Virus record (IMG/VR): IMGVR_UViG_3300025732_003196
Location: 1 to 22,137 of that record
From: a virus
DNA: 22,137 nucleotides
Reading direction: 5' to 3' (one strand)
Shown here: positions 20,726-22,137 of the stretch, one piece after another
How the letters are laid out: the number at the start of each line of letters is the position of its first letter
Position numbering within the stretch: the stretch's first letter is position 1
Position numbers and translations under genes: made by a program
The notes under the pieces: model-generated
Databases searched by the model: none
What the model saw: the letters and a program-made list of their open reading frames with translations, nothing else
Told to the model about the DNA's origin: nothing

Positions 20726-21688
20726 ATGAAACTCAAAAACTTTATTGCTATTGGTCTGGTTGCCTCTCCTGTTGCGGCATTTGCTGGACCCGCTCTGAAT
20801 GGTGCTGGTGCCACCTTCCCTGCACCGATTTATCAACGATGGTTCCAAGATTATGCACTAACTTCCGGTAGTCGTGTAAATTATCAGTCAGTTGGTTCTG
20901 GTGCTGGTGTTCGTCAATATATTGCGGGAACAGTTGACTTTGGGGCATCCGACGAACCCATCAAATCCTCCGAAGCAGCAAAGGTGAAGCGTGGTGTCGT
21001 TCAAATCCCGATGGTGGGTGGAACGATTGCCGTTGCTTACAACAAACCTGGATGTACCCTGAAACTCACACAGAAACAAACTGTGGATGTCTTTTCTGGA
21101 CGCATTAAGGATTGGAAGCAAGTTGGATGTTCTGCTGGACCTATGAAAGTGGTTTATCGTTCTGACGGTTCTGGAACTACATTTGCTTTCACAAATTCTC
21201 TTGATACCTTTGGTGGTTGGGGTTCTGGTGTAGGTAAGTCAGTTAAATGGCCTACTGGAGTTGGTGGTAAAGGTAACGAAGGTGTTGCTGGAACTGTCAA
21301 GAACACTCCAGGTGCCATTGGTTATGTAAATACTGGATTTGTAAAAGCAAACAAACTCCAAGCAGCAGCAATTCAAAACAAGGCAGGTAAGTTCGTTCTT
21401 CCTTCTGCTGCTTCTGGTGCCGTTGCTCTCAATAATATCACTCTGGATGCCAATCTTGCTGGAGAGAATCCTAATCCTTCTGGTGCAAATGCTTATCCCA
21501 TTTCTACTTTGACTTGGATTCTTGCATACAAAACTGGTAATGGAGAGAAGGCAGATGATATTCGTGCTGCTCTCAAGTATGCTCTAAGTTCTAAAGCACA
21601 GAGTATTGCCGATGATCTTGGTTATGTTCCTCTGAGTGGTTCTATTCTTAACCGAGCACGGATTGCTATAGATCGTATCGGTAAGTGA
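20726..21688 (+). CDS. pstS: Phosphate-binding protein PstS
   Basis: 320 residues, the periplasmic phosphate-binding part of the Pst ABC transporter. Signal peptide MKLKNFIAIGLVASPVAAFA, cut after AFA at 20. Family motifs: GAGATFPAPIYQRWF (27-41), VGSGAGVRQYI (56-66), FGASDEPI (72-79), YRSDGSGTTFAF (144-155, phosphate-binding S/G/T residues) and GAIGYVNTGF. The length is typical. Cyanophage PstS is thought to keep phosphate uptake going for phage DNA synthesis, working with the host PstCAB since no transporter genes are seen here. Preceded by a Pho-box-like site. Confidence 0.95.
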   Translation: MKLKNFIAIGLVASPVAAFAGPALNGAGATFPAPIYQRWFQDYALTSGSRVNYQSVGSGAGVRQYIAGTVDFGASDEPIKSSEAAKVKRGVVQIPMVGGTIAVAYNKPGCTLKLTQKQTVDVFSGRIKDWKQVGCSAGPMKVVYRSDGSGTTFAFTNSLDTFGGWGSGVGKSVKWPTGVGGKGNEGVAGTVKNTPGAIGYVNTGFVKANKLQAAAIQNKAGKFVLPSAASGAVALNNITLDANLAGENPNPSGANAYPISTLTWILAYKTGNGEKADDIRAALKYALSSKAQSIADDLGYVPLSGSILNRARIAIDRIGK

Positions 21689-21706
21689 TGAAACTCTGAC
21701 AGTCGG

Positions 21707-21720
21707 GACGGGAAACCGTC
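21707..21720 (+). other. GAAA-tetraloop hairpin after pstS
   Basis: GACGG, GAAA, CCGTC: a five-base-pair stem capped by a stable GNRA loop, 18 bases after the pstS stop and directly abutting the next -35 box. Possible 3'-end stabiliser or weak terminator; the T-run is missing. Confidence 0.5.
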
Positions 21721-21749
21721 TTGACAAAACTTTACATTTCCTATATAAT
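21721..21749 (+). promoter_or_regulatory. Consensus sigma-70 promoter of hli
   Basis: TTGACA (21721-21726) and TATAAT (21744-21749) are both perfect, with a 17-base spacer, 25 bases before the hli ATG. Expected to be very strong with host polymerase early in infection. Confidence 0.92.
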
Positions 21750-21774
21750 ATTGTTGTAAATCGTTACAAAGACA

Positions 21775-21969
21775 ATGACTGTTACGACTAATGATCGTGG
21801 ACAAATGAATATGTGGGCGAAAGAACCCGTAATGTATTATCAGAACTACGGAATGCTGACTCCCAACCAAGTCAAGGAGAGGACTAATGGAAGATGGGCG
21901 ATGATGGGATTTGTTGCTGGTATTATTTCATATGCTATCACTGGTAACTTCTTCTTCGGTGTCTTCTGA
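21775..21969 (+). CDS. hli: High-light-inducible protein (Hli)
   Basis: 64 residues, one transmembrane helix. The chlorophyll-binding signature ERTNGRWAMMGFVAG (E, N, R and M/G positions of the ExxNGRxAMxGF motif) occupies about 35-49. Hlis protect photosystem II and carry off excess energy; cyanophage copies are thought to keep photosynthesis running in the infected cell. The N-terminal 30 residues are polar, the C-terminus short and hydrophobic. Driven by the consensus promoter just upstream. Its stop overlaps the next ATG. Confidence 0.95.
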   Translation: MTVTTNDRGQMNMWAKEPVMYYQNYGMLTPNQVKERTNGRWAMMGFVAGIISYAITGNFFFGVF

Positions 21970-22055
21970 TGACTGAAACAATCTTCACCTTTACAGGAGT
22001 TGCTTTTTTGGTCCTCCTGAGTTATGCTGTTGAGAAGGTCGTAGAAACTTACTGA
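21969..22055 (+). CDS. Very small membrane protein, 28 aa
   Basis: ATG at 21969 overlaps the hli stop and the stop overlaps the next ATG (TGATGA). The 28 residues form one hydrophobic helix (IFTFTGVAFLVLLSYAV) with a charged end (EKVVETY). Size and form resemble small photosystem or cytochrome subunits, but no specific one is recognised. Confidence 0.5.
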   Translation: MTETIFTFTGVAFLVLLSYAVEKVVETY

Positions 22056-22137
22056 TGAGTGCTAATATGTTGGGGCAGTTTGCTCTTGCCCTTGAAAAAC
22101 TTGGATGGGATACCGATGATGAACTTTCTGTTGAAAT
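22055..22137 (+). CDS. Start of a gene running out of the window
   Basis: ATG at 22055 overlaps the previous stop. The 27 visible residues (MSANMLGQFALALEKLGWDT, then DDELSVE) are soluble and helical with an acidic end. Too little to name. The overlap chain from hli makes it likely real and in the same transcript. Confidence 0.5.
   Translation, partial: MSANMLGQFALALEKLGWDTDDELSVE

Noticed and set aside
1-22137. CRISPR array, insertion sequence, integrase or attachment site
   Set aside because: No regularly spaced repeats, transposase motifs, terminal inverted repeats or integrase motifs were seen. The HNH genes are the only mobile elements supported.

Overview
The window looks like part of a marine T4-like cyanophage genome (a cyanomyovirus infecting Synechococcus or Prochlorococcus). 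The basis is gene content: a high-light-inducible chlorophyll-binding protein, a PstS phosphate-binding protein and an SLH-domain porin of the cyanobacterial type lie side by side. Very short overlapping genes are all on one strand, TATAAATA late-promoter boxes of the T4 gp55 type are present, tRNA genes are interspersed with free-standing HNH endonucleases, and the DNA is AT-rich. Every supported gene is on the + strand. The species cannot be fixed from the sequence.

Layout. (1) 1-500: the end of one small membrane-protein gene and three very short genes in overlapping order. (2) 500-3300: a mobile-DNA and tRNA zone. It has three HNH endonuclease genes, each preceded by a TATAAATA or GATAAATA box; a proline tRNA-like gene; a long-variable-arm tRNA; a CAU tRNA; a lone Phd-type antitoxin; and two small phage genes behind a near-consensus sigma-70 promoter. 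Two of the HNH genes end inside the next tRNA, using its positions 8-10 as their TAG stop. A strong terminator closes the zone at 3262-3290. (3) 3300-18980: a tightly packed, co-directional glycan cassette of 18 genes, mostly with overlapping ends and mostly very AT-rich. (4) 19000-22137: the phosphate/photosynthesis block (porin, terminator, Pho-box-like site, pstS, consensus promoter, hli, small membrane protein, start of another gene), clearly richer in GC.

How the cassette fits together. Gmd and Fcl turn GDP-mannose into GDP-L-fucose. A ColD-type enzyme with the diagnostic His188 in place of the PLP lysine suggests a branch toward a 3,6-dideoxy sugar such as colitose. Two GT11-type genes (one divergent) and a GT10 gene are fucosyltransferases, and a GT6 gene is of the ABO blood-group transferase family. 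A second sub-block holds GmhA, a HddA-like kinase and a fused HAD-phosphatase/nucleotidyltransferase, which together outline nucleotide-heptose synthesis, followed by a sugar-nucleotide epimerase. Two GT25-like genes, two related GT-A-like genes, a methyltransferase and several unrecognised genes complete it. My inference is that the phage encodes a fairly complete route to a fucosylated, possibly heptose-containing glycan, to alter the host lipopolysaccharide or decorate virions. The acceptor and final structure cannot be read from the sequence.

The most notable items are the H/A/B-antigen-like enzyme set, the ColD His188 enzyme, the repeated HNH-tRNA overlap, the fused heptose enzyme with an altered HxGH motif, and a leftover GT25 C-terminal fragment at 13624-13704.
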